A stretch of DNA of 64,000 nucleotides, from assembly GCA_018672315.1 (NCBI GenBank), contig CP076053.1, forward strand, positions 1,723,827-1,787,826, given 5' to 3'. The notes under the pieces are model-generated. The model saw only the letters and a list, made by a program, of their open reading frames with translations, searched no databases and was not told the origin of the DNA. The number at the start of each line of letters is the position of its first letter. Within the stretch, counting starts at the first letter, position 1. Below are positions 19,328-27,507 of the stretch, piece by piece. Source of the stretch: Nocardioidaceae bacterium. Its GTDB lineage: Bacteria; Actinomycetota; Actinomycetes; Propionibacteriales; Nocardioidaceae. The translations under genes and the position numbers were made by a program.

Positions 19328-20683
19328 ATGAGTCGGGTGCTTCCCCCGCGCGCCGCGTCCGTGACCGGGCGTGGTGACGACCCCCAGCGACCTCCGGTCG
19401 TCCTCGTCGGGCTGGCCTCGGTGATCGGGCTCCAGACCGCGCGGCTGTTGCACGACCGCGGCATCCGCGTCATCGGCCTCGCGGGAGACCCCGGCCACTA
19501 CGCCGCGCGCACCAGGACCTGTGAGCGGGTCCTGGCCGCGGACGTGCACGGACCCGGCTTCCTCGAGGTGCTCGAGGTGCTCGGCGAGGAGCTGGCCGAG
19601 GAGCTGGCCGACGCGCGCGCCGCGGGCCTGCCCGGGCCGGTGCTGCTGCCGTGCACGGATCGTGCCGTGCTGGTCGTCGCGCAGCACGCTGCGGCGCTGC
19701 GGCGCTGGTTCGAGGTGCCCCTCTCCGGGTTCGACACGGTCCACGCCCTCACGGACAAGGCCGCCTTCGCCGACCTCATCGACCGTGTCGGACTGCAGGG
19801 TCCGGCGACCCGCGTCGTCCGGGACGCTGCCGACGTCGAGATCGCGGCAGGTCTGCGCTTCCCCGTGGTGGTCAAGCCGTCGGTGAAGTCCCACCACTGG
19901 CGCACGGTGACGCGGTCCAAGGTCTGCCGGGTCGAGGACCCGACGGGGCTGCGCGAGCTGTGCGCGCGGGTCGGTCGTGCCGCGGGGGCCCTGGTCGTGC
20001 AGGAGCTGGTCGACGGGGACGAGGACCGTCTGATCACCTGCAACAGCTACGTCGACCGGCACGGGCGTACGCTCGCCAGCTTCACCAGCCGCAAGCGTCG
20101 TCAGTGGCCGCCGGCCCTGGGCATCGCGTCCTACGCCGAACCCGTCGAGGACGCGGAGGTCGCCGCGCTGGCGGAGCGGCTGTTCGCCGACGCGGGGTTC
20201 CACGGTCTCGCCTACCTCGAGGTCAAGCGGGACCGCGCCTCGGGCCGCCCGGTCCTGATTGAGGCCAACGTCGGGCGGCCCACCGGCCGGTCGGCCATGG
20301 CCGAGGCCAGCGGGGTGGAGCTGCTCATGACGATGTACGCCGACGCGGTCGGGCTCCCGCTCCCGCCCGCCGCCGAGCGACGGCAGGCACCCGGCGGACC
20401 CGCGTGGATCAACCTCCGCCGCGACGCGCTGGCCTTCTGGGCCGCCCGGCGAGCCGGCGCCATGACCGCCCGGGAGTGGTCGCAGGACCTGCGCAGGCCC
20501 CTGGTGCATGCCGTGTGGTCGCGGCGCGACCCGATGCCCTTCATCATGGAGTTGTGCCACTCCTCCCGACGGGCCTGGACCAGGACGACCGGCCGACGCG
20601 CCACGTCCCCGCGCCCGGCCGCTCCGCTGCCCCTGCCGCCGTCACGGACTCCCGACGTGACGGTGCGCCGAGCCGCGGAGTAG
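19328..20683 (+). CDS. ATP-grasp carboxylate-amine ligase
   Basis: 451-aa soluble enzyme of the carbamoyl-phosphate-synthetase-like ATP-grasp group. The N-terminal Rossmann-like part is VVLVGLASVIGLQTARLLHDRGIRVIGLAGD. The ATP-grasp core has FPVVVKPSVKSHHWR (lysine contact), VVQELVDGDEDRL, and the metal-binding end YLEVKRDRASGRPVLIEANVGRPTGRS. Substrates are unknown; D-aspartate ligases and peptidoglycan- or polysaccharide-modifying ligases have this shape. Pairing with a MurJ-like flippase suggests modification of a lipid-linked envelope precursor (inference). Confidence 0.85.
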   Translation: MSRVLPPRAASVTGRGDDPQRPPVVLVGLASVIGLQTARLLHDRGIRVIGLAGDPGHYAARTRTCERVLAADVHGPGFLEVLEVLGEELAEELADARAAGLPGPVLLPCTDRAVLVVAQHAAALRRWFEVPLSGFDTVHALTDKAAFADLIDRVGLQGPATRVVRDAADVEIAAGLRFPVVVKPSVKSHHWRTVTRSKVCRVEDPTGLRELCARVGRAAGALVVQELVDGDEDRLITCNSYVDRHGRTLASFTSRKRRQWPPALGIASYAEPVEDAEVAALAERLFADAGFHGLAYLEVKRDRASGRPVLIEANVGRPTGRSAMAEASGVELLMTMYADAVGLPLPPAAERRQAPGGPAWINLRRDALAFWAARRAGAMTAREWSQDLRRPLVHAVWSRRDPMPFIMELCHSSRRAWTRTTGRRATSPRPAAPLPLPPSRTPDVTVRRAAE

Positions 20684-20711
20684 GCGTCCGCCGCGACCGG
20701 AGCCGGCACCC

Positions 20712-22124
20712 GTGAGCCTCCTCGACCAGCACCTGGCCTTCCTCGACGGGCTCCGGGAGGCCGGGCTTCCCGTCTCCCTCGCCGAGGGGCTGGACGCGGT
20801 GCACGCCGTCGAGGCCGTCGGCGTCGCCTCGCGCACCGACCTGCGCCGGGCGTACGCCGCCACGCTCGTCAAGCGCGCCGCCCACCAGGCGGCCTTCGAC
20901 GTGCTCTTCGACCTCTACTTCCCGCCCGCGATCGGCGAGGGGGTGCTCGGGGACGGCGACCTCGCGGCCGAGGACGACGCGGAGGGCGAGCGACGACCGC
21001 CCACGGACGCCGAGGCCCTGGCCGACCTCCGGGAGCGCCTCGCCGCCCTGCTGCTGCCGGCGGGGTCCGGTGAGGGCGGGGGAGAGGGTGGCGGCGTCGG
21101 CGGCGGCCATGCCGATGCCGGCCACCTCGACCGTCGGTCGGCGATGGAGGCCCTGGCGCGGGAGGCGGTCAGCAGGTTCGGGCGGCTCGGCGCGCGGCCG
21201 GACCAGGGGCAGCAGTTCAGCGCGTACGCCGCCCTCCGACGGGTCGACCCCGGCACGGTGGTGCCGGACGGTGGCGCCGAGGTCGCGGCGGGCGTCAGCG
21301 CCTTCACCGAGGCGGTCGAGGCCGACGCGCGGCGCCGGCAGGCCGAGCAGCGCGGCCCGGCGTACGTCGCCGACTACTCCACGCGCCCGCCCATCGAGCA
21401 GCTCGCGTTCACCCACATGAAGCGCGCCGACCTCGACGAGGTGCGTCGCGAGATCTACCCTCTGTCGCGGCGACTCGCCTCGCGGCTGACCCGGGCCCAC
21501 AGCGACCGTCGCCGCGGACCGGTCGACGTGCGCTCCACGATGCGCCACGCGATGAGCACCGGCGGGGTGCCGGTCGACCTGCGGCACCGACCGAAGCGGC
21601 CGGGGCGTACGGACCTCGTCGTGCTGTGCGACGTGTCGAGCTCGGTGGCGAACTTCGCCTCCTTCACCCTGCTGCTGGTCTTCGCGCTGCGCGAGCAGTT
21701 CAACCGGGTGCGCGCGTTCACGTTCGTGGACCAGGTGACCGAGGTGACCGACTGGTTCTCACCCGGCGACGACGTCGCCGAGACGATGACGGTGCTGCGG
21801 GAGTCCGCCGCGCACGCCAGCCGGTTCGGGCGCACCAACTACGGACGTGCCTTCCGCTCCTTCGCCGCGCAGTTCCCCGACGCCCTCGACCCGCGTACGT
21901 CCCTGCTGGTGCTCGGCGACGCCCGCTCCAACCACGCCGACCTGCACCTGGACGTGCTGCGCGGCATGGTCGAGGACGCCCGGCACGCCTACTGGCTCAA
22001 CCCCGAGGCGCGTCGCCAGTGGGGCACCGGCGACTCGGCGGCGTGGGAGCTCGGCACCGTCGTGCCGATGCGGGAGTGCCGCAACCTCGAGCAGCTCGGC
22101 GAGTTCGTGCACGACCTCGCCTGA
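20712..22124 (+). CDS. CoxE-type VWA domain protein
   Basis: 470-aa protein with an N-terminal helical region (LLDQHLAFLDGLREAGLPVSLAEGLDA), a Gly-rich linker near residues 115-135 and a C-terminal von Willebrand A domain. The MIDAS motif is CDVSSSVANF (D-x-S-x-S), with the Thr/Asp positions in NYGRAFRSF and LVLGDARSN. It is the usual MoxR partner. The stop codon lies inside an 11-bp tandem triplication. GTG start, 28 bp after the ligase gene. Confidence 0.9.
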   Translation: MSLLDQHLAFLDGLREAGLPVSLAEGLDAVHAVEAVGVASRTDLRRAYAATLVKRAAHQAAFDVLFDLYFPPAIGEGVLGDGDLAAEDDAEGERRPPTDAEALADLRERLAALLLPAGSGEGGGEGGGVGGGHADAGHLDRRSAMEALAREAVSRFGRLGARPDQGQQFSAYAALRRVDPGTVVPDGGAEVAAGVSAFTEAVEADARRRQAEQRGPAYVADYSTRPPIEQLAFTHMKRADLDEVRREIYPLSRRLASRLTRAHSDRRRGPVDVRSTMRHAMSTGGVPVDLRHRPKRPGRTDLVVLCDVSSSVANFASFTLLLVFALREQFNRVRAFTFVDQVTEVTDWFSPGDDVAETMTVLRESAAHASRFGRTNYGRAFRSFAAQFPDALDPRTSLLVLGDARSNHADLHLDVLRGMVEDARHAYWLNPEARRQWGTGDSAAWELGTVVPMRECRNLEQLGEFVHDLA

Positions 22125-22148
22125 ACCTCGCCTGAACCTCACCCGAAC
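22116..22148 (+). repeat. 11-bp tandem repeat (3 units) spanning a stop codon
   Basis: CTCGCCTGAAC is repeated perfectly at 22116-22126 and 22127-22137, with a third diverged unit (CTCACCCGAAC) at 22138-22148. The TGA of the VWA gene lies in the first unit and is repeated in the second. Confidence 0.9.
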
Positions 22149-22186
22149 CACTGGCGCGGATGTGACCGGTGAGGCACCCTTCGCTC

Positions 22187-23461
22187 ATGTCCGGTCGCGT
22201 ACGCCGTCCCCGCCTGCTGACCCGCGCGCTGGCGGCTGCCTGCGCAGCGGCACTCGTCGCACCCCTCGGTGCCGGACCGGCCCAGGCCGCCGGCTCGACC
22301 TCGGGCGGCGGCCCGGGCCTGCGCCCGGTGGTGCTGGTCGGCAACAACTGGGCGGGCACGATCGACGTGCTCACCCCGGGCTCGTGGCGCAACGTGGCGC
22401 GGATCGACGCGATCCCCGACGAGCGCCGTCGCCTCGCCGAGATCGCGACGGACCCCGAGCGGCTCGCCTTCTTCAACCTGATCGCGCTGGCGATCGGCGA
22501 GGGCAACAACCAGTACGTCGACGACATGTACCTCACCCCCGACGGCCGCAACGTCGTGGTCTCGCGGCCGAGCTTTGCCGACGTCGTCTCGATCGACCTG
22601 CGGACCGGTCGTCTGGCCTGGCGGTTCGAGGTCGACGGGCAGCGCAGCGACCACATGGCGGTCTCCCCCGACGGCACCGAGGTCGCGGTCTCGGCCTCCA
22701 CCGGCAACGTCGTGCACGTCCTCGACATCCGCACCGGACGGGAGAAGTGGACCTTCCCCTCCGGTGACAGCCCGCACGAGAACGTCTACCTCGCCGACGG
22801 CCGCGAGATCCTGCACGCCTCGATCGGCCTGGTCTACACGCCGCTGGACCGTGAGGACTTCGACTCCACCAAGGGGGACCGCCAGCTGCAGGTCGTCAAC
22901 ACGCGTACGCGCCGCATCAAGGAGATGATCGACGTGCGCGGCGCCCTCGACGCACGTGGCCTGACCCGCGTCTCGAACGCGGTGCGGCCCCTGACGGTCT
23001 CGCCGGACGAGCGCTTCCTGTACTTCCAGCTCAGCTTCTTCCACGGGTTCTTCGAGTACGACCGACGCACCGAGCGCATCACCCGGGTCAAGCGGCTGCC
23101 GGACCTGCGGCCGTTCACCCTGCGCGAGCAGTACGTGCTGGACTCGGCCCACCACGGCATCGCGATGAACCCGAACGGCAAGCGCATCTGCGTCGCCGGC
23201 ACCGTCAGCGACTACGCCACGGTCGTGAATCGTGGCAACTTCAAGCGCGGGCCGCTGCTCAAAGCGGGCGAGAAGGCGTACTGGGCGACCCCGTCGCAGA
23301 ACGGGCGCTTCTGCTACGTCTCCTGGTCGGGCACCGACACCGTCTCGAAGATCAGCTACCGCACCCGCAGGGTCGTGGAGACGACGCGGGTCGGCGACCA
23401 CCCGCAGCGCGTACGCAACGGCTTCATGCGCAAGGCCCTGTTCCGGCGTCTGTCCCGCTGA
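22187..23461 (+). CDS. Secreted YncE-like beta-propeller protein
   Basis: 424-aa exported protein. A Sec signal peptide (basic RVRRPRLLTR, hydrophobic core, cleavage after AQA) precedes repeated propeller blades: DDMYLTPDGRNVVVSRP, VSIDLRTGRLAWRFEV, HMAVSPDGTEVAVSA, VHVLDIRTGREKWTF and later copies. These are typical of the quinoprotein/YncE group that mediates binding, not a known catalysis. The ATG at 22187 gives the cleanest signal peptide; an in-frame GTG at 22169 is possible. Convergent with the aminotransferase. Confidence 0.8.
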   Translation: MSGRVRRPRLLTRALAAACAAALVAPLGAGPAQAAGSTSGGGPGLRPVVLVGNNWAGTIDVLTPGSWRNVARIDAIPDERRRLAEIATDPERLAFFNLIALAIGEGNNQYVDDMYLTPDGRNVVVSRPSFADVVSIDLRTGRLAWRFEVDGQRSDHMAVSPDGTEVAVSASTGNVVHVLDIRTGREKWTFPSGDSPHENVYLADGREILHASIGLVYTPLDREDFDSTKGDRQLQVVNTRTRRIKEMIDVRGALDARGLTRVSNAVRPLTVSPDERFLYFQLSFFHGFFEYDRRTERITRVKRLPDLRPFTLREQYVLDSAHHGIAMNPNGKRICVAGTVSDYATVVNRGNFKRGPLLKAGEKAYWATPSQNGRFCYVSWSGTDTVSKISYRTRRVVETTRVGDHPQRVRNGFMRKALFRRLSR

Positions 23462-23495
23462 CCCGCCGGCCGCTCCGCCACCCCCACCACCCCAC

Positions 23496-23587
23496 CCTGA
23501 ACGCCCGCGTACGCGGCTCAGCCGGTACCTGCGCGGGCGTACAGACCCGCGGAACTTCCTGAATGCCCGCATACGCGGGCGTTCAGG
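23496..23587. repeat. 92-bp palindromic intergenic repeat, copy B
   Basis: Same 13-bp terminal inverted repeat as copy A (23496-23508 and 23575-23587) and the same length. The 3' third is itself a near-perfect dyad. It fills the gap between two convergent genes; the aminotransferase TGA (23583-23585 on the minus strand) lies inside its right arm. Confidence 0.85.
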
Positions 23588-24797
23588 GGGCGGGGAGCCA
23601 GGACGAGAGGCGCTCCAGAGCCTCCCGCACCTCGCCGGTGTCGCCGGCGCAGCTGAACCGCACGTGGTGGTTCCCGTCGACGGTGTCGAAGTCGATGCCC
23701 GGCGTGATGGCCACCCCGGTCTCGGCGAGCAGCCGGCGGCACCAGGCCAGGGAGTCCTCGGTGAGGTGGTCGACGTCGGCGTACACGTAGAACGCCCCGT
23801 CGGCCGGCGCCAGCCGGTCGATGCCGAGGCGGGGCAGACCGTCGAGCAGCAGGTCGCGGTTCTCGCGGTAGCGCAGCACGTGCGCGTCGAGTTCGGTCGT
23901 GGCCTCGGCGGAGAAGCCGGCGACGGCCGCGTGCTGGCTGAGCACCGGCGCGCAGATGGTGAAGTTGCCGGCGAGCACGTCGACGGTGCGACGCAGGTCG
24001 GCGGGCACGAGCATCCAGCCGATGCGCCACCCCGTCATCGAGAAGTACTTCGAGAACGACCCGAGCACCAACCCCGTGCGGGAGGTCTCCCACGCGCAGC
24101 TCTCCCACGGTCCCTGCTCGGCGCGGCCGTGCACGATGCCGTGGTAGATCTCGTCGGAGACCAGGCGTACGCCGTGCTCCTCGCACCACGCCGCGAGTGC
24201 GGCCAGCTCGGCTCGGGTCAGCATCGTGCCGGTCGGGTTCGCGGGACTCGCCACCACCAGGCCGGCCAGCGGGCGCTCGGCGTGGGCGGCGGCGACGGCG
24301 TCCACGGTCGGCTGGAACCGCGTGGCCGCATCGGTGGGGAGCTCCACGACCTCACAGCCCAGTGCTGACAGCACGTTGCGGTAGCAGGGGTAGCCCGGCC
24401 TCGCCATCGCGACCCGGTCGCCCACCTCGAACGCGCCGAGGAAGCTGAGCAGGAACCCGCCGGAGCTGCCCGTGGTGACCACGACCTCGGCGGGATCGAC
24501 GTCGACGCCGTAGCGGGTGGCGTACGAGGCGGCGATCGCCTCACGCAGCGCGGGTATGCCGACGGCGGGGGTGTAGCCGAGCACCTGGGACTCCAGCACG
24601 CGTGCCGCCTCGGCGCGCACCGGTTGCGGAGCCGGTGTCGAGGGCTGGCCGGCGACGAGGTCGAGCACGTCGCCGTGGCTGGTGCGGCGCTCGGCCGCAG
24701 CGGCGAGCAGGTCCATCACGTGGAAGGGCGCCACGGCTGCGCGGCTCGCGGCGGTGAAGCGGGCGTACGTCGGCTCGCGGTCTGTGCTGGACCTCAT
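23583..24797 (-). CDS. PLP-dependent aminotransferase (class I/II)
   Basis: 404-aa fold-type I aminotransferase. Seen are LGYTPAVGIPALREAIA, the PLP phosphate contacts TTGSSGGF, NPTGTML, VSDEIYHGIVH with the ring-stacking Asp, and the Schiff-base Lys in GSFSKYFSMTGWRIGW; the final Arg for carboxylate binding is in HHVRFSCAG. The amino donor and acceptor cannot be assigned. Single gene; the stop lies inside the palindromic repeat. Confidence 0.9.
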   Translation of the reverse strand: MRSSTDREPTYARFTAASRAAVAPFHVMDLLAAAAERRTSHGDVLDLVAGQPSTPAPQPVRAEAARVLESQVLGYTPAVGIPALREAIAASYATRYGVDVDPAEVVVTTGSSGGFLLSFLGAFEVGDRVAMARPGYPCYRNVLSALGCEVVELPTDAATRFQPTVDAVAAAHAERPLAGLVVASPANPTGTMLTRAELAALAAWCEEHGVRLVSDEIYHGIVHGRAEQGPWESCAWETSRTGLVLGSFSKYFSMTGWRIGWMLVPADLRRTVDVLAGNFTICAPVLSQHAAVAGFSAEATTELDAHVLRYRENRDLLLDGLPRLGIDRLAPADGAFYVYADVDHLTEDSLAWCRRLLAETGVAITPGIDFDTVDGNHHVRFSCAGDTGEVREALERLSSWLPAP

Positions 24798-24910
24798 GGA
24801 CCCACCATGCCCGGCGGGGGTGCGGTCCCACCGGTCGGATGCCGCCGCACCCGTGGGGGCGTACGCCGATAAACTGCCACCACCCCGCCGAGCCCGACCA
24901 GGAAGACGCC

Positions 24911-26428
24911 GTGACCCTCGACGTCGAGCAGCTCGACCAGTTCCTGCTGATCGGTGCTGCCGTCCTGCTGGCCGCGATCCTCGCGGTGCGCCTCGCGGTC
25001 GGGGTGGGTCTTCCCTCGCTGCTGCTCTACCTCGGCATCGGTGTCGCCCTCGGCGAGGCGGGGGTGGGCATCCAGTTCGAGGACGCGACCGCCGCCCAGG
25101 CCCTGGGCTTCGCCGCGTTGGTCATCATCCTCATCGAGGGTGGTCTGACGACGAACTGGCGCGAGCTGCGCCCCACGGTCCGGCTGGGGGCGTCGCTGGC
25201 GACGGTGGGCATCGGCGTGAGCGTGGCGATCGTCGCGGTCACCGCGCACTTCGTCTTCGGGATGTCCTGGCAGCTGGCGGTGCTCCTGGGGGCGGTGACG
25301 TCCTCGACGGATGCCGCAGCGGTGTTCTCGGTGCTGCGTCGGATCCCGCTGCCGCGGCGGCTGGTGGGGGCCCTGGAGTCGGAGTCGGGCCTGAACGACG
25401 CCCCGACGGTGGTGCTGGTGACGCTGGTCAGCAGCGGCACGGCGTTGGAGTACGGCGTCGCGGGGTTCGCCGGCATCGTGCTCTACCAGCTGCTCGTGGG
25501 TCTGCTGATCGGCCTGGTGATCGGTAGTGCGGGGGTCTGGGTGCTGCGACGGGCCGCCCTGCCGAGCTCGGGCCTGTACCCCCTCGCGGTGATCTCCTTC
25601 GCCACGCTCGCCTACGCCGGCGGCGCCTCCGTGATGGCCTCGGGGTTCGCCGCGGTGTACGTCGCCGCGCTGCTGCTCGGCAACTCCGAGCTGCCGCACC
25701 GGGCGACGACCAGGTCGTTCGCCGAGGGCACCGCCTGGCTCGCGCAGATCGGCCTGTTCGTGATGCTCGGGCTGCTGGTCTCCCCGGCGGCGCTGACGTG
25801 GCGCGGCGCCCTGATCGCGGTCGTCGTGGGCCTGGTGCTCACCTTCGTCGCCCGGCCCGTCTCGGTGCTGGTCGCGGCCGTGGTGCAACCGCTGCCTGCG
25901 CGGCAGCTGCTCTTCGTCTCCTGGGCGGGACTGCGCGGAGCCGTGCCCATCGTGCTCGCGACCATCCCGCTGGCCGCCGAGGTGCCGGGTTCTTTCGCGC
26001 TGTTCCACACCGTCTTCGTGCTCGTGGTCATCTCCACGCTGCTCACGGCACCGACGCTCGGGCCGGCCGCGAAGTTCCTGCGGGTGGCGCGCCGGGAGGA
26101 GCCCCGCGACCTCGACGTCGAGGCCGCGCCGCTCGAGCGGATCGCCGCCGACCTGCTGCAGGTGCGCGTGAGTCCGAAGTCGAAGCTGCACGGCGTCGAG
26201 GTCTCCGAGCTGCGGCTGCCGAAGGGCGCCTCGATCGCGCTGATCGTGCGGGACGGCACCTCGTTCACCCCCTCGGGCCGGACGGCGCTGCGGCACGACG
26301 ACGACCTGCTCGTCGTCACTCCGCGCAGCAGCCGGGTCGTGACCGAGGAGCGTCTGCGAGCGGTGTCGAAGGGCGGCCGGTTGGCACGCTGGCTCGAGCC
26401 GGAGGAGCCGGGCCGCTCCACCCGGTGA
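24911..26428 (+). CDS. CPA1-family K+(Na+)/H+ antiporter with TrkA-C domain
   Basis: 505-aa antiporter: twelve or so helices with GLPSLLLYLGIGVALGE, the ion-site helix VTSSTDAAAVFSVLR (Asp) and SESGLNDAPTVVLV, then a cytoplasmic TrkA-C (RCK_C) regulatory domain from about residue 425 (LLQVRVSPKSKLHGVEVSELRLP). This is the layout of YhaP/CvrA-type K+/H+ antiporters. The GTG at 24911 has an AGGA site 6 bp upstream, and TAAACT lies further upstream as a possible -10. Confidence 0.9.
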   Translation: MTLDVEQLDQFLLIGAAVLLAAILAVRLAVGVGLPSLLLYLGIGVALGEAGVGIQFEDATAAQALGFAALVIILIEGGLTTNWRELRPTVRLGASLATVGIGVSVAIVAVTAHFVFGMSWQLAVLLGAVTSSTDAAAVFSVLRRIPLPRRLVGALESESGLNDAPTVVLVTLVSSGTALEYGVAGFAGIVLYQLLVGLLIGLVIGSAGVWVLRRAALPSSGLYPLAVISFATLAYAGGASVMASGFAAVYVAALLLGNSELPHRATTRSFAEGTAWLAQIGLFVMLGLLVSPAALTWRGALIAVVVGLVLTFVARPVSVLVAAVVQPLPARQLLFVSWAGLRGAVPIVLATIPLAAEVPGSFALFHTVFVLVVISTLLTAPTLGPAAKFLRVARREEPRDLDVEAAPLERIAADLLQVRVSPKSKLHGVEVSELRLPKGASIALIVRDGTSFTPSGRTALRHDDDLLVVTPRSSRVVTEERLRAVSKGGRLARWLEPEEPGRSTR

Positions 26429-26479
26429 GGCTCGAGGTGAGGCCCGGGGGTGGGGCTCAGGTGACGCCTGGGCTGGGGC

Positions 26480-27001
26480 TCAGGGGGCCGGGCTCTCCGC
26501 GGGCCGGCACTCGGTGCGGGTCTCGTCGACCGTGATCTGACGCGGCGCCTTCTTCAGCTTGCGGGCGCGGGGGCCGAGCACCACGTCGGGGCCGGGGCCG
26601 AGGGGCTCGGTCTTCTGCACGACCTCCGTACGCCGGCCGAACTGCCGGGCGACCAGCTGCGCGGCCGGGTCGTCGACGTCCTGCGCCCAGACCTCGACGC
26701 GCCGCACGGAGGTGCCGGTGGGGGCGTTGCCGACGGAGCCGGGCTGGAAGCCACGTCGCTCGAGGCGGGTCAGGGTCGTGCTGGCGAAGCCGGAACGGTC
26801 CGAGGCGTTGTAGACGCTCACGACCACCTGGTCGGTGGAGAGCTGGGACCCGCCCGGCACGGTCTCGCAGACCTGCTCGGGCTCGCTGTTCAGCGACGGG
26901 AAGGGGGCCGTCAGCTCACGGAAGCCGTAGTAGACGCCGCCGATGACGAGGGCCACGAGGACCATCAGGGTCACCACCGAGGTGATCATGCGTGCGGTCA
27001 T
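26480..27001 (-). CDS. LytR_C domain membrane-anchored protein
   Basis: 173-aa protein with one N-terminal membrane helix (MITSVVTLMVLVALVIGGVYYGF) and an extracytoplasmic LytR C-terminal domain (VVVSVYNASDRSGFASTTLTRLERRGFQPG ... RRVEVWAQDVDDPAAQLVARQFG). The domain is found in cell-wall ligases and alone in actinobacteria; its role is unresolved. It carries two cysteines that could form an outer disulfide. Monocistronic. Confidence 0.85.
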   Translation of the reverse strand: MTARMITSVVTLMVLVALVIGGVYYGFRELTAPFPSLNSEPEQVCETVPGGSQLSTDQVVVSVYNASDRSGFASTTLTRLERRGFQPGSVGNAPTGTSVRRVEVWAQDVDDPAAQLVARQFGRRTEVVQKTEPLGPGPDVVLGPRARKLKKAPRQITVDETRTECRPAESPAP

Positions 27002-27109
27002 CGAGCCTCTCCGGTCGGGCTGAGGACGCCCGGCCGAGGAACGGTGGCGGCCGGGCGTCGGCGTGCTACGGCCCCCTCAGCATAGGTGGCCGCCGCACGC
27101 GCCCTCTCC

Positions 27110-27370
27110 TCAGACGCCCGCCAGGAGTCCCTCGAGCGCGAGGTCGGCCGGAGCGTACGCGCCGCGGAGCTCGGGGCGACGGTCCATCAGCCGGCCGAGC
27201 TGACGGGCCTGCACGTCGAGTCGGCGACGCTGGCCGGCGACGACGCGCTCGTCGCGGGAGTCGGCGCGGGTGGCGCGCAGGTCCAGCACGACGGCGAGGC
27301 CGCCGGTGCGGTCCTGGCCGGGGGTGCGGGCGGCGTCGAGGTGGGTGGTCTCCACGGGTGCGGTGCTCAT
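27110..27370 (-). CDS. Small hypothetical protein
   Basis: 86-aa soluble protein, Arg/Leu/Ala-rich, starting MSTAPVETTHLDAARTPG and ending LEGLLAGV. The only strong support is a good GGAGGACATC ribosome site before the ATG and the absence of another gene here. No family seen. Confidence 0.5.
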   Translation of the reverse strand: MSTAPVETTHLDAARTPGQDRTGGLAVVLDLRATRADSRDERVVAGQRRRLDVQARQLGRLMDRRPELRGAYAPADLALEGLLAGV

Positions 27371-27507
27371 GATGTCCTCCGGGGGTGGTGGTGGAGGCAC
27401 CACTGTCGGACCCGAAGTTTTCCGGAGAGTTACGACCAGGGGCATTGGAACGTGACAATTCCGGGCCGCGTGTGAACAGTGGCCGCGCCCGGAAGCGCGG
27501 GCGGACC